DNA of 64,000 nt from Odontesthes bonariensis (taxonomy: Eukaryota; Chordata; Actinopteri; Atheriniformes; Atherinopsidae). Of this stretch, positions 33,673 to 46,958 are shown one piece after another (position 1 is the first letter of the stretch; every line of letters begins with the position of its first letter). The notes under the pieces were generated by a model. That model did not search any database, had not been told where the DNA came from, and was given only the letters and a program-made list of their open reading frames with translations. Where the stretch lies: contig NC_134509.1 in assembly GCF_027942865.1 (NCBI RefSeq), positions 8,408,254-8,472,253 on the forward strand, in the 5' to 3' direction. The translations under genes and the position numbers were made by a program.

Positions 33673-36333
33673 CAATCAGCAGAAAATTTTATTTCCTTAT
33701 GAGTTTTATTGAGTCGAGTTGAAGTTGGAGTTTCAGAGCCTCTTTAGCCTAATTTTTACTGCATAAGTTCACTTTTTGTCCAAGTGATGCCATGGGAGGC
33801 AGGATAGAAAACCTCTATGTCTATGCATGTGTGAATGTAGAGTGGTCATCACCATTACTGCCTTTTGACCAACAGAGAATCAGTTTTCTTTTTTTTGTTT
33901 GTTTTCCCACCAGTTCTGGTGAACCACAGAACTAGCTGCCCTATTACGTGTACTCGTTGCCAGTAATGCCATCAGGTTTCCCAACGAGTCCTCCAGTTGA
34001 AACGGTTAAATTAGTTGCTGATGACTCATGAGCAGATATCAGGCGGGGGGCAGGTAAGCATTGCTCTTTAAACATTGGCTTTTGTGTGACGTGAGATCAA
34101 GATCAACATGACAACACTTTTACTCAACCACATTTGTCACTTTCTGGTTGGGTTTGGGCGTTAAGAATACTTGGTTTGGGTTAGAAAACAATCAGAGTTA
34201 GATCACAAATACATTTTTTTTACAATGTGCTCTTCATTTTCATGGCCACCCCTTTGCTGAATACCTAGGTTAGATGTGAACACAGCACGTTATGACGAAA
34301 CTTTCTGGTTGGCTTTTGCTTAGGGTTAGAAATCAAAACTGCTTGGGTAAGATCATGATATCATCATAACAATCAAGGGTAGGTGTTTTAAAAGCTTTTT
34401 TTTTTTTTTTACTTTGCGTCCATTACCCTCTAGCATCTTCATGGTTAACTTCATGTGTAGTTGCTTTTACAACCACTAGAGGTCACTCACATATTCTAAA
34501 CAGAATTATTTACTGTATCTGTCTCATGAGCAAACATCACATGGACACGTTTTGAGGAGGACAGTCATGGATTCCAGTTTGATACCAACTGGTATCTAGT
34601 TTTTGTTGAGAACCAATATTTTTTTGGTTCTGAGCCTGATACTTACATTTGGGAAAAATGTCGAAAACCACTTTGAGAATGAAACCAGTTCTTTGTTGAT
34701 CTGAATTCAGTGCTCCTCCGAAGAATTTCCTCATACGGGTGAAAAATTTACTGTCGTTATCAGCTAGAGAAATAGCTTGACAACTTATTAGAACAATCTT
34801 TAAAAGAAAAAATTCTTCGTGAAAACAGAATAATAAAAGAAATTACACTCAACACAAACACTAAGCAATGAGGTGGATCGTTTAATGTAGTTTGTTTTAT
34901 ATTTAAAGTTGCTTTTACTTTATTAATAAGTCTTACAGACACATGGCTAATACCATATTATTTCAGATGTAAGGTTTTGATGCATTGTTTAGACTGAAAG
35001 ATTAAGTGATGTGTTAAAGGATGCTGCTTTTCTGTATAAGGCAATGCTTGAATTCATTATAAACCTCAAATTAAGATATTCACTGACTGCACTCAGAGTT
35101 ATGTTTTACCTTTCATTAATGTTCAGAACACATCTTCCTTCTGAACTGGATCTGAGTTCAGCAATATTAAACATGAAACTTGCACACGTTAGTTTTGATA
35201 AGACTATCTTGAACAGTTTTGATTTTGTCACATTTTAAGTGGGTGAAGTTCAGGTGTGAAACGTGTTTTAGAATATTTTCATTCACCACTGAGGATTTTG
35301 CATCAGAATCTTGGTGTTTGAGGTTCGATCACAAAATGATCAAAACACACCCGCATGGTGCTGTTGAGGCAAGTTTTTTTTAGATTTGAAATTGTCTCTC
35401 ATTTTGGCTTGACTATTTATTACACTGTAACTTAGAATCTATACTTGATTTCAATTCAAGTATTTAGTGTCCTTCAAAATTTTGAACAGCAGAATTGGTG
35501 CGCCAAGGAAACATATTGTACAGCTAATAGTTATTTACTATACTACAAATAAAATATTTATATGGTTTTATCCCTGTTATGTTTTATGGACTATCAAATA
35601 ATGTTGACGGTATGATTGTATGTTTTGAAAAAGTTTCTCTTCCGTAGAAGGAATCTTTCAAAAGGCCTTAATGATTTTTCTCCACAATGTTTTAAAGTTC
35701 ACTTACAAGGAGTGGTTTATTTACAAAATGTTGCTTCCAAAGTAAATTCCCTCGCATCTGGAAGAAACTGGCGAACTAAAAAGTTTTTAAATGAAAATGA
35801 ATGTATGGTGAATACTATCCATTTGACCACAGGAAATAATATAGTTGAAAAATGGACTGATCCTTAAAGTTTCCTCAGAAGAATTTATTGAAATTGCTGC
35901 ATTTTAATTTGACAGGTGCACACAAACATTTAGCTTGAGAGGCTTTGCAGATGTCCTAGCCACATTTGTTTCTAAAAAAAATGCATTTAAATCATTTAAA
36001 TGCGTGCTTTGAACCCTCAGTTATTTCACTTGGTGCAGGATTTATGCCATTTTATTGTATACAGGCGTTAAGACTGAGCCTTTGTTTTCAATTTCAGATA
36101 ATTAGTAAGTTAAGTTTACATTTGGACTGGAATGTAAGTCGATATATATATGTTTTGTATTTATTTATAGATTTCCTTTTCATTATGCCTTTAGATTTCT
36201 TTGTTTCCTTGTTAGATGTAAATGTTTAAATGTTACCCATGGTCTTAGAAAAGAACACCTTTTGAATTATTGGATGAAAATTTGATTTCACTTGTTATTT
36301 AAGCCGTTATTTGTTTAATTGTTAGAAACTGTG
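33673..36333 (+). other. stim2 3' UTR and A/T-rich downstream region
   Basis: No coding sequence is seen after the stop at 33670-33672. An AATAAA at 35548-35553 is a plausible end of a long 3' UTR (about 1.9 kb); other A/T-rich signals could serve. Confidence 0.45.
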
Positions 36334-36342
36334 GATGACCTA

Positions 36343-37503
36343 TAGCCTGGAAAACCAGCGCCAACTGCTGGACGGCAAAATGTTTTGCCTGCGGTTGGGT
36401 CTGGCCTCGATCCACTTGTCATTTTGAAAATACTGCCCTGAATCTGGCAGATGGCAACTAAACCAATCACAACGCAGAGATGTGTTTTGAATCAACGCGG
36501 GCGGGCCAGAGGGTTCTGGTGCGGGGTTTTGAGGGAGTGACGACAGAGCAGTGCGACGTTGGGCAGTGGAAGCGAACATAGACAAGCGAAAGCACAACAA
36601 GAAAGATGGCGGCGGCAATGGAACAGTGCTCGTTTGATTCAGCCTTGGCACACAGCCATTATAACGAACAGCCTTGCCACTCTGTATTAAGCCCCATTGT
36701 ACCGGCTTTTTGGCTGCAGTTCCACCAGAATTCCACTGGGAGCGTCGGTGGAGACCAGAATGAATGGGACCCTATGGAGCTAGATGCTACAAATGGTCAG
36801 TTTCACCTAAGTCTCCTCAAGAGCGCTCAGATTTGAATGTAGTTTCTGAGAGCTCAACATGGGTTTCAAGTAAAAAATCTACTGAACGAGTACATATATC
36901 GCTTTGATTTCTTACTGGTTGGCTTCTTGTTGTCCACAACGCGCTAGCATTGTGCTAATGACGGCTGGTCGACCCGCTATGTATGACGTCATATACACTT
37001 CAAATCCTTTTTTTAAGCAAATGAGTGGCTCTAAAAATCTAAAACTCAGCCATGGGTATTTTCTAAACACCCTTTTTCGAAAACAACATTAGAATTACTA
37101 GAGAAAAAAATATATCTTGAGATAAGGGCACGAAAGGGCGTATAGCTCCATAGGACTTCATTCATTCTGGTCTCCAAAATTGGGCGCCCCACGTGGAAAG
37201 AGGGTGGAACTGCAACCAAAATCGCCTCGTTGGAAACCGGAAATGCACCGTGAGTGGCGTATCTGTCCTATTATAGAATCTGTGCTTGGCATCAGTTTTG
37301 GAAGAGTCCCCTCCCACCAAAGCTTTCTGTCGCGCTTACTACGTCACAGTCATTTGCGCTGATTGGTCAGAGCGTTGGCCTATAGGCACAGACGCGGTTT
37401 GAAAGACAACGGGTTGTGCTCATCAACAATGTTCCGTTGTATCCATTGATCGGTGCCAGACTAAATTAGACATCCAATCCATTTAGGCTGGTTTATCAGG
37501 CTA
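36343..37503. mobile_element. TAGCCTG-ended DNA element with 9-bp target duplication (copy 2)
   Basis: It starts TAGCCTGGAAAACCAGCG and ends GGCTGGTTTATCAGGCTA, so the inverted repeat extends inward (CCAG/CTGG). GATGACCTA is present at 36334-36342 and 37504-37512. It is 1161 bp with a 76-codon frame at 36606-36836 that resembles nothing recognised. Same termini as the element at 15382-15912. Confidence 0.82.
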
Positions 37504-39239
37504 GATGACCTAAGTAAAAGGTGATACAATTAGAAAATGTTGGGAATTGTTCTGCAATAAAAATCTTAACATGCTGTCTTTATCATTTGTGAAAGAAATG
37601 CGACTCTGAAATTGAATCATGAAGGTCATCATTGTTGAATTTACACAATGAAAGTCTGTTCCTATTCAGAATGAAATAAAAGTAGAAAAAAAATACAACA
37701 AATGACAACATAATCGGTGTGATGTATGGGTGTCACGATGGATGACTGGTACTGGCGATCATTACAATATTTTACAAATTAAATATCAATATTGTGTCAA
37801 TGATGCAATATAATCTCGTGATCTGATCTCGTTTTTCTGTCCATATTTCCATCAAATAATTACTGTGAATGCTTTTAGCCATTATAATCATGCGGTGAAA
37901 ATCTAATACTGCAGTTTCCTCCTTTCTTTGGCAAAAAAAATACATCTGAAAGAGCTGTCTGCGCTTTGCGCTTGGGCTGCACTTGAGCTCCTGATTTCGA
38001 CAGAGAAGAAGTGTGTGTGGTATAATAACAGATTACGTATCTGATTCTGCTGCATGACCTTTGAAAGGGGAGGTTAGTTCTTTATTATGATTCGAATACT
38101 CAACTAATTAACGTGTACATCCCAGAGGCCCCTCTCCCCTTTTATTCTCCATAGTTTTAGTGTGAGTTTTTGCTGACCCACTTAAAGTTTTAGTTGAATC
38201 TAACCTTTTTGCTCAGCAGTAAGTAAGACTCGATGGGTGAAGTTCCCTCATTAAAAGGGACAAAATGAAACAGAGCGCTGCAAGCTCATCACAGTAGAAA
38301 GAGATAAATCATTAAGCTTTAGAAGAAGTTTGGAGTCTTGAGCTCAACTTGGGTCCAAGTCTCTTCTAGTAGTTTCTTTCTATCCAGCATTTCCTGTCAT
38401 CTCCACTAGAGGTCAGACGTATTTTAAAGAAAGTCACCTCACCCTGGCAAACTTCACACTGCTGTGAATAATTATAGCTCCTTTGAATTAACACTGAAGC
38501 ATCAGACCATTAATAAACAAATGTATACCCACATGTATTCATTAAGGGGAACTGTGTATCTAAAAGTTGACGTCAGTGGCATTATAATGCAGCAGAATCT
38601 TTGTATGAAACCATCTTGTGATCCAAGCTTATAGTCTTGAAAAAGCATATGAGCTATATGACGATATAATTATATCTGTTATGTGATTATCATTATAAAA
38701 TAACTGCATTCTGAGCTTCTGTAGAGTAGCTGTCACCTAGATGACAGGAAACACACTGTAGTTATGCAGCAACACTTTCAGCAGGCTTGAATCTGCCTGC
38801 ATGTTGACCTACACGGTTGTTTGAGGGACTGTGGGTTTCCTGTAAATCTTAGATGATCACAAGGGCAGTATAATGTGGTTGTCTTCTTTGCAAATGACTT
38901 AAAACGTCTTCTAAACTAGAATCAAGATGAAGGGAAAATAAAAGAAAGTGTGTGTTTCGAAAAGCCGCGGTCCATACCACTAACATTGCGATCAAGTGCT
39001 CTGCTCATTTCTTCTAAATGCTTTATTCTGTCCAGGGTCACATCCTGCACAGGTCACGAGTCCCTCACGGAGCTAACACAAAAAACAAACAACCACACAA
39101 CACTCACGAATATCCGAACACACATGTTTTAGGAGAGCAGGAAGAAACTGGAGGAAACTCACACACGGAAAAAGTAAACCATGAACCCCAGGCGAGGTTG
39201 AAACCAGGGGCCCCCCAGCTGTGAGGCCGCAGTGCCAAC

Positions 39240-39609
39240 CTGCTGACAGCCGCGCCTGTTACGGTGTTTACTGCTCGGAAGCAGGGGACTGCTCGGTCTG
39301 TACTTCGGTCTGCACAGTTTACACAGCCCGTAGTGATACGAAGGTAGAGAGAAATAGCACCAAGCATTTGTGAGGTCTGACTTTTTCCTGGAGAACGATT
39401 TTGTGATGCAAATGTATTACTCTTTTGAACGCATATTGCTTTGAGAAGCAAAATGCTTTATTTTTTAAGCCCCAGCCAACTAGCCGGACTGCTTTTGTCA
39501 ACGCCAAAACGAGGCTGGAACTCGGCTCACAGCACGCAGCGGGGGGTAAGTCAATGTTCATAAATGATATTGCTAGTATGGGATGTCATACAGCTTCATG
39601 TCAAAAGAG
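39240..39609. mobile_element. Truncated copy of foldback element 1
   Basis: The sequence from CCGCGCCTGTTACGGTGTTT through GGGATGTCATACAGCTTCAT to CATGTCAAAAGAG repeats the loop and right arm of 10803-11472. The left arm and both TTAA ends are missing. Confidence 0.75.
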
Positions 39610-40129
39610 CTTGTTAAGCTTCAGCTTTAGATGGTCAGATGTGACTATTTCACATTAACACCTTTTTATAACATCCAAAATGTTAACCTACACAAACACT
39701 GTGTTACTGTTAGAGGTTTTAGATTAATTTCGTCCTTGATTAATCGATATTTCATTCACTTAATGAAACGAGAGGTCTAAGTTTCAGTGAGTCAAAATTT
39801 ATGTTAAGTTCCATGTACGTGTTTATGTAATACATAAATTCACTGATATTATTTTAATTCAATAGACACTCTTATCAAGGTGAGGTGGTGATTGCCAGAG
39901 GGAAACGGTCGTTAAAAAACATATAGCCTATACTACAAAACATGTTTAAGGAGGGAATACATGAATGTTTAACAGGTATTTATATAAATCATACTATTTG
40001 CCCAATTAAACAATCCTGATCAGTCTGAGAGACTGAATGAGATTGAATGCCTATCATAGCTACCATCCTTATCTCTCATCTGTTGTTCCTTATCCAACTT
40101 TGTACAAAGAATAAAGACATTTGATAAAC

Positions 40130-40330
40130 ATGACCTGTCCTGTCTCTGCTCTGGCAGTATTTGCAAAGGGCCAAATGCAGAATTTGGTATTATTGGTAGT
40201 TCCGTTTCTCGGCTCCTCCAGTCCAGCTGTCAAAGTGTCCTTGGGCAAGACACTGAATCCAAAGTTGCCATGGATGCTGTGCATCAGCGTGTGAATGTGT
40301 GTGTGTAAATGATTAGGGCTGAACCTGTGG
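40130..40330. repeat. Dispersed teleost repeat
   Basis: It contains CAAAGTGTCCTTGGGCAAGA and GTGCATCAGCGTGTGAATGT, phrases common in fish interspersed repeats. Class not determined. Confidence 0.5.
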
Positions 40331-42174
40331 TTGTGCATCAGCTGTGTGATCATGAGAAGGCTGAAGAAGCAGGAGTGACAAGATATCACCGGCTGCTGGG
40401 GTGCAAACTCGGACAGGTAGGCAAGCAGAGGCAAAACATACAGAGAATGGATTTGTTTTATGAAACCAAGTTCACATCAGTCATAATGATATTATGCAGT
40501 AATGAATGTATGTATGAGGCTGTTGAGTAATATTTTGTATGCCTATGTCTCCAACGATAAGCTGGCTAATATTGTTTGTTTGTCTGTGTGTGTGTGTTCC
40601 CCTCATGATCCAGATATTTTGGAAATGAAAAGTGTTGCCACATGATCTTTGGAGCCAGTGAGTATTCATGTTATCCTGACCTAAAAACTGTGAATGGATA
40701 ATGTGCAAACTATTGGCCATATTACTGCCAGTTTGTTAGCACAAAGACGGACAATGTACTCATCTATGCTGTATGAATCCAGTGGTGTCAAATGGTTAAC
40801 AATGGTTAAACAACTTCTTCCAAATATGAAAATGTACACAGTGTCTCAAACATGAATCCCTGTTTTCTATGATTTTTCCATCATGCTGGCCTGTAGTATT
40901 TGTAACACAATGGGAGTGCGCAGTAATGTAATTAGGCTGGTGATTCCCCAAAGTTATCCAGGAAATAGCCCTGCAGTCCAATGGCCACTTTAACATCCTT
41001 TCTGGGTAAAAACCTTTAACTATATCCTATAAAAAGCAATAAAATACAACAAAATCAAATAAGATAAAATAAGACAAAAGTGTCATCATACTATTGGGTA
41101 TTGAAAGGAATCCTAATAAGTAGGTTTTTAGCCTAGATTTGAAGAGGCCCAGGTCAGAAATAAGGGTGAGTAGGTAATGACTGAATTTTCATTTAAAGTG
41201 AACTATAAATGAAATCTTACTTTACATTAAACTTTTGTTTGAACTTTTGATGAATGAAATAAACAAATAAACATTAAAGACCTTTCAGTAATACTTTCTC
41301 TCTGTGTGTGTCCCCTCCAGGATCACCAGACCATTACTGGCAATTTGGAGGAGGATTCTGATTTTTCTGCTTCTTCTGCTGTGTTGCACCTCTGTTACAG
41401 ATTCAATGAACTTTTGTGGTATGTTTTGATTTTACTTAATAATAAATACACTGTATAGTTGGGATTCTTAATTAAAACACTGTAATGCTTGTCCACAAAT
41501 GTTATCAGAACTACCTTATACAGAGCCCCCAAGTGTTAGGAGAATATTGGGGAAACAATATAAAAGTTGAGGGGGGGGGGGGGAAGCTAAAAAAAACACA
41601 AGACCACAACCCTCTCAGCTCAACAGCACAAGTTGTTGCTCTCTCTATCCATCAAAGGTGAACTTTTGACCTCATTTTGATAGAAATGTGAACAGAAACA
41701 CATTACACACATGGAGAAATACCGTTTTTAGTTTTTCAGTTCCTCCTGGGGGGGCTCTAAAGAACTGTTTGTGAATGATTGGTTGATATTGTAAATTTAC
41801 ATCTGAATACATTAAATAAAAAGGTTTTAAAATCAATAGTGATGTCTACTTTATTTGTAATTAATTTCCCACAACATTTAGCATTTTACCTTTTTTGAAG
41901 GTGATGGATCATAATTATTTGGGGGGCAATCTGTAAAATAACAGTATTTTCCTGAATAACTATTAGGATTGTCTCTTTATTGAAAGTGATTGATCATAAT
42001 AATTTGGGAAAAATCTGTAAAATAACAATATTTTTCTGTAAATTGTTAAATTAAATTTTCTTTAAATGTAATGTTTTTGCACATTCATTTGAATGATAGT
42101 TTTTTACTTAAATTTTCCAGTGTTTGTTTGGTAGCCGTAGCTGCCAGTCATTTACCGTTTTTGTTTTTACAGTG

Positions 42175-42430
42175 TGGGCCTAAATCGTTCTGGGATTTGT
42201 AAACCGTCAGCAGGCTTTTAAAATCTATTCTGTGACTGACTGGAAGCCAGAGTAAAGATTTTAAAGCTGCTGTGATGTGTTCAGATCTCTTAGTCCGGGT
42301 TAAAACTCTAGCAGCAGCGTTCTGGATGAGCTGCAGATGTTTAATGCTCTTTTTGGGAAGTCCAGTTAAAAGAGCATTACAGTAATCGAGTCTACTGGAG
42401 ATGAATGCATGGATGAGTTTCTCCTGGTCT
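42175..42430 (-). mobile_element. LINE fragment, same family as 480-1340
   Basis: About 255 bp nearly identical to 912-1170, for example GGCTTTTAAAATCTATTCTG and TCCAGTTAAAAGAGC. Both ends are truncated. Confidence 0.8.
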
Positions 42431-42960
42431 CCTGATTATTATAATTTGAGCTAATAGGTTAGCCAACAAGGTATAGCAATATTACAAAAGCACATCCATA
42501 AATGCAATGTGAACATGATGAACTTTATTTCATTTGCAACAGGATGTCAGGAGCAGAATTTCACTTAAATTTTTTTTACAGCTGAATAATCCTTACATTC
42601 TTCATCTAAGTGAAATATTTCAATATCGCAGAATATGAAATATGGTACAATTTACGGGGGGGGGAACCCTCTGTTGTCTTTGATTACGCATGAACTCAAG
42701 ATAACACTTTAAAAAAGAAACGGAACCTTGTAAAAGTGTGTGGGTTTTGAAATTTCACACAGATGAGAAACAATATAGAAACGCATGTCAACATGTGTTT
42801 TAACAAGTTAAACAGTATAACAACATAACCAACAATGAGTACCTTAGATGGAACTCATGCAAAACATGAGATAACAAAAGTCAATCTTAAGAGGCTGTTA
42901 AGGGGAAGACAGGTCAGTCACAATCCTCATCACAGAAGGTTCCCAGAAATTTCCTTTAAA

Positions 42961-44350
42961 TTATGAACCCATCTCTGCGCAGGAGCCGGTTGGTCTGTTC
43001 TGAGGTCGGAACACGACTCGTGTTAAACACCCACCTTCATCCTAAAAGGCAATTTGATATTGAAAAAAACAGCTTGACATTAAGCGCTGGAGTAGATATG
43101 AAAGATTTGTAAAATAGTGACACATAAAACACAAAGAATACACGAAGAATGAAAAGAATCCCTGCTTACCTGACCGGGTTTCGTTTGTCCTCCTGCGTCA
43201 GGTCTTTCCTGGTGATGTGGAGCTACTTCCTCTACAATTGTTAACACAGCATCATTTTACAATAACGCCCAAATACTCTTGATGAATTTACTAATGATCA
43301 ATTTAAACAATTCTCTGGATATGAACAATTTATTTAAGAGAACTGCTTATGGTATTCAGAGAATAACTGAGAGAACTATGGTTACCTGTTTTCTGACAGA
43401 AGAGATAAACTAAAATCATGGAGAGAAAAGAGGAGAGAATAGTAAAGGCTGGAGCGAACGCCAACATCCAGGTGACGTGGCTGGTGTTTCTCTGCGATCT
43501 GTTCCCCTCTCCTACAATCAGAGAAACATTAGAAATTTATACACGCCACCGTGCTGTTTAGGTTTTCGTATGCCGTAAAATGCTTCACTGAGTATTATTG
43601 TATTTTTTTCTCCCCCAAACTCACTTGAAGTCAATATCAGATTATTACTTATGACTAAATTTAAATTTGGAACATGGGTGATGAGATTTTCTATCTTCTC
43701 AAAACTAATATACATGGAACTTAAAGTGCAGCACAATTTCAGTCATGAGTTTTTACCACCAGTGACATAATAGAAAAAGTACTTACTGATGGTGAGCCTT
43801 GTTGTGGTGTTGCTGTATCTGTAAATAGATTTTGGAGCAATGCGTTCTTTATCCTCCACCTTCGGCTCTTCAGTTCCACAGTAGTAAATTCCCTCATCAG
43901 ACTCGGTGACGTTCATGATCAGCAGATCGTAGGAATAAGAAGAAGAATTCTTCATTAATTTATAACGTGGATATTTATGAAAATGTTTCCACGCCATAGC
44001 AAGAGTAGGCTGGTTCTCATGGGAACAGTTCCTGTACCAGACTGTGTATGTTCCAGTTGACAGTTTGCAGTCGCAGTGGAGAGTGATGTTGTCTCCCGGT
44101 CCGACTGTCACCGCCAATTCTGATCCTGAAATCCCACAATGACTGCAGGAAACGACACCTGGAAGAAATGACAAAACCATGGGATTAAATTTTATAAGAA
44201 TTTACATTAACGCTGAGCAGAAAATCATCAAAACTACAAGGATGAAATCATTTTTGGAACAGCTTTGGACAACTGTTCGTTAAATGTTGAAAACAAAAAA
44301 ACAATGTTACCCAAGAGAAAAACCTGAACAATCATAAGCAGTTGTTCCAT
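42961..44350 (-). CDS. Receptor A: V-type Ig transmembrane receptor, complete, 5 exons, 226 aa, tyrosine-less tail
   Basis: Exons in order on the - strand: 44350-44311 (signal peptide MEQLLMIVQVFLLG), 44158-43787 (V domain), 43511-43386 (transmembrane), 43231-43170 and 43041-42961 (tail). The frame closes at 681 nt. The V domain shows the canonical Cys pair (NITLHCDC and GIYYCG), WYRNC with an extra cysteine able to pair with the second Cys of CDC, the SDEGIYYC motif and several N-glycosylation sites. It has one Ig domain and no J-like motif. The transmembrane segment (MLAFAPAFTILSSFLSMILV) has no charged residue for an adaptor. The tail has no tyrosine: where receptor C has VCYAALEI, this gene has GCLTRVVF. 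It belongs to a teleost NITR/NILT-like immune receptor family; the precise family was not recognised. Probably a surface protein with lost or unusual signalling. Confidence 0.8.
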
Positions 44351-44824
44351 GACTGATGACGGCCTGTAAAGCTAAAAGAGTGTCACACGCTTTACTGGCG
44401 CCTGATAGAAACTATGCAAACGTTTCCATTGAAGGTGATGAAGCTGTTGATTGGCTAGCTGAATGGAACATTTTATTCTGTGGTTTTCTTTTCTTGTTTT
44501 TTTTTTTGGGGTGCAATGCAAAATGAGCAGCGGAATGAATTTTGAGTTAATACTACATCAAGGAACTTCATGTTTATACAATCTACAATAAAACCAGCCA
44601 CACAGAAAGTTTGAACTGAGGATCTTCAGACCGGACAAAGTCCATTTTTTCTTTTGGACTGCCTCATTATATTATCGACATTCTGATTGTTTATGAGGCA
44701 CATACAGGTCCTGAATATGCTTCAAATGCACATGTTGCCGACAACGACGTTATAATGCTGAATCAAAATTGTCAATATATTGTTATTTGTCAGAATGAAT
44801 ATGCCCAGAGTCGTGGATCAGGAT

Positions 44825-45378
44825 GAATTCAGCAGCCACAGTGAACAGTGTTTTTTTCCCTCCACTTTCCTCTCTTCAGTTCCACAGTAGTAAATGCGCT
44901 CATCAAGACTCGGTGATGTTCACGATCAGTAGTTTGAAGGAATCAGAAGAAGAATTTCTCATATATTTACAATGTGAATATTTCTGAAAATGTTTCCAGC
45001 CTTTGTCAGGCTTTGCATGTAGAACAAAAGTAGGCTGGTTCCCATGGAAACAGTTCCTGAACCAGACTATGTATGTTCCAGTAAACCGTTTGCAGTCACA
45101 ATGGAGAGTGATGTTGTCTCCCGGTCCGACTGTCACCGCCAACACTGATCCAAAGATTTGATTCTGGCTGCAAAAAAAGAAAAATCCTGGAAACACAAAC
45201 ACAGTGTGACCGATCTGTGCAATACTGCAAATGACGCTCACACTAAATAAACAAATAAAGAAAGAAAGAAAGGAATATTCGGTTATTTGAGGTGGATAAT
45301 AGGAACAAGACTGTAATCTTCAAAGTTTTTAACAAAAGACATACCAAAGAGAACGATGAGAAAATGAATTTCTTCCAT
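44825..45378 (-). pseudogene. Receptor B: V-type Ig receptor, frameshifted and lacking downstream exons
   Basis: A signal exon is at 45378-45345 (MEEIHFLIVLFG) and joins in phase to a V exon starting at 45186. The V exon reads LAVTVGPGDNITLHCDCKRF and VWFRNCFHGNQP. After NITES an extra T near 44908 shifts the frame. The following bases still encode SDERIYYCGTEE in another frame, so the break is a single-base insertion. No donor, transmembrane or tail exon follows before receptor A. It is more diverged from A than C is. Confidence 0.8.
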
Positions 45379-46399
45379 GTTTAAAGATGACCTGTTGTTT
45401 GAAAGCAGGAGAAAGACTCTGGACTTGCTGTCATTTATAACCATGGCAGACGTTTCCACTCGAGGACATTTGAGTGGTGATTGGTGCACCGAACAAAAGA
45501 TTTTTGCCTGTGGCTTTTTTCTATTGGCCTGCCACGGTTTGACAGCACTGTTTTATGTAAAGACAGTAAAGATTTTTTTACATGATATTAAAACACACTT
45601 CTTCAAATGAACAGGATTTTTTTAGTTTTTTTTACAGAGATGAACCATTTTTATACAGTTCTATAACAGTTATAAACTTCAGTTTTGATAACGTACTAAA
45701 ACCTTGTACAGCTTCATATGACATCATGAGCTGTTGCATTTTGAATGGTTCGATGTGCGATTAATTCAATTTTTTTGCCTTACTTTTATTATTGTAAGTT
45801 TGCTACTAAAGCAAAATCTTACAGAAGTGACAAGTGCAACCGATGAGGGTCCGTCTACCCCCCCTCCTTCCTCTGATGTCTGAGCTCTGAGTTTGTGGGA
45901 GGCGACATGTGAAAGAGCACTGACAGAGGCCGGGCACCTGCCCTGTCTTTATGAACCAGAACACAATGCTTTCTTCAAGTTTCTAAATGATTCATAGTCG
46001 AAGCATTTATACAAGTGAAATACCGTTTTTTGCTATGAATATATCAAAGTCACTTCCTGGTTCAGTTTAGACAATGACCATACTTGGTTAGCTTTAGAAA
46101 ATGATCGTGCTTAAGGCTAAAATGTTTTTTTATTTGATTTTTTACAACACAACTATTACCTTCATGGATGGCATTTTTTTAACTTCACATGAAGTTCCTT
46201 TCACTTCCACTGTAACATATTCTTTAAACATAATTATAGGGCATGTCCACTTGCATAAAGAACAGTCTGGAGCCTTGGTATGTGGCTAATTTAATTTATG
46301 AACAGAAGTTGAGCTCAGAAATTTAACAAAATCACAAACTAATGATAGAATTTAGGAAGAGTGAGTGAGTGAAGGCACCACACTGTATAGAACAGGTAC

Positions 46400-46555
46400 C
46401 TGTTTTCTTGCATAGGTGATAAGCCAAAAGAGAGAGGAGGAGAAAGGAGAGGCCAGCGAAAGCTGGACACAGGAAGAGCAGCAGCCTCTGGTAGGTGGTC
46501 CAGTCTTGTGGAGGAAGTTGACCAGTTGAAGTTGAATTCAGAGGCTCACTACGGT
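46400..46555 (-). pseudogene. Orphan receptor transmembrane exon (E)
   Basis: A 156-nt open exon with good AG acceptor and GT donor and the cluster's phase 1/1 encodes a stalk (STSTGQLPPQDWTTYQ), a hydrophobic helix (LLLFLCPAFAGLSFLLLSLL) and the shared end CKKTG. No V exon is found upstream between 46556 and 50000, and no tail exons downstream. It is probably a remnant of a lost gene. Confidence 0.65.
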
Positions 46556-46958
46556 CTAAATTAATCAGAAACATTCTTCAGTTAGGACTTTTTTTTTTGC
46601 AACTTTAGTCTTCTAAATATGTGTCATAAAAATCAACCCTTTAAAGTTCTGTGTCACATCTATAGCAATCTATTGGCATAAATGCAACAAGATATTCAAA
46701 ACCACATTTTCATCACCTTATTATGAGTAAATGACACAAAGCCCTTACCACTCTAATATGTTGCATCTAGGCTATTGGAAGGTCCACCTTAGAAAACTCA
46801 GTAAACTGTCCACAACTGTGAGCCCAAACTGAGCAACACTAGGGCACTACAAATCAGAAACACTCGTCAAATTCTAATACACAGAATTAGAATGGTTCTC
46901 ATATTTAACACCAGGCCAGCGTGATACTGGGCCAGTCCTGCGAAGACAGCTCACTTAA

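Larger units (their letters stand above)
37513..42174. other. Gene-poor region between stim2 and the receptor cluster
   Basis: No gene was recognised. It contains a dispersed repeat (40130-40330, with TCAAAGTGTCCTTGGGCAAG), a partial foldback copy (39240-39609), a G run near 41571-41583 and A/T-rich simple sequence. Confidence 0.5.

Noticed and set aside
36606..36836. 76-codon ORF starting MAAAMEQCSFDSALAHSHYN
   Set aside because: Lies wholly inside the TAGCCTG-ended element, shows no known domain and is not shared with copy 1.
40600..41425. Two exon-like segments (about 40615-40661 and 41322-41420) reading a hydrophobic stretch LLAIWRRILIFLLLLLCC
   Set aside because: Splice-like borders and one joinable frame exist, but there is no recognisable family, start or continuation. 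It could be chance in A/T-rich DNA.
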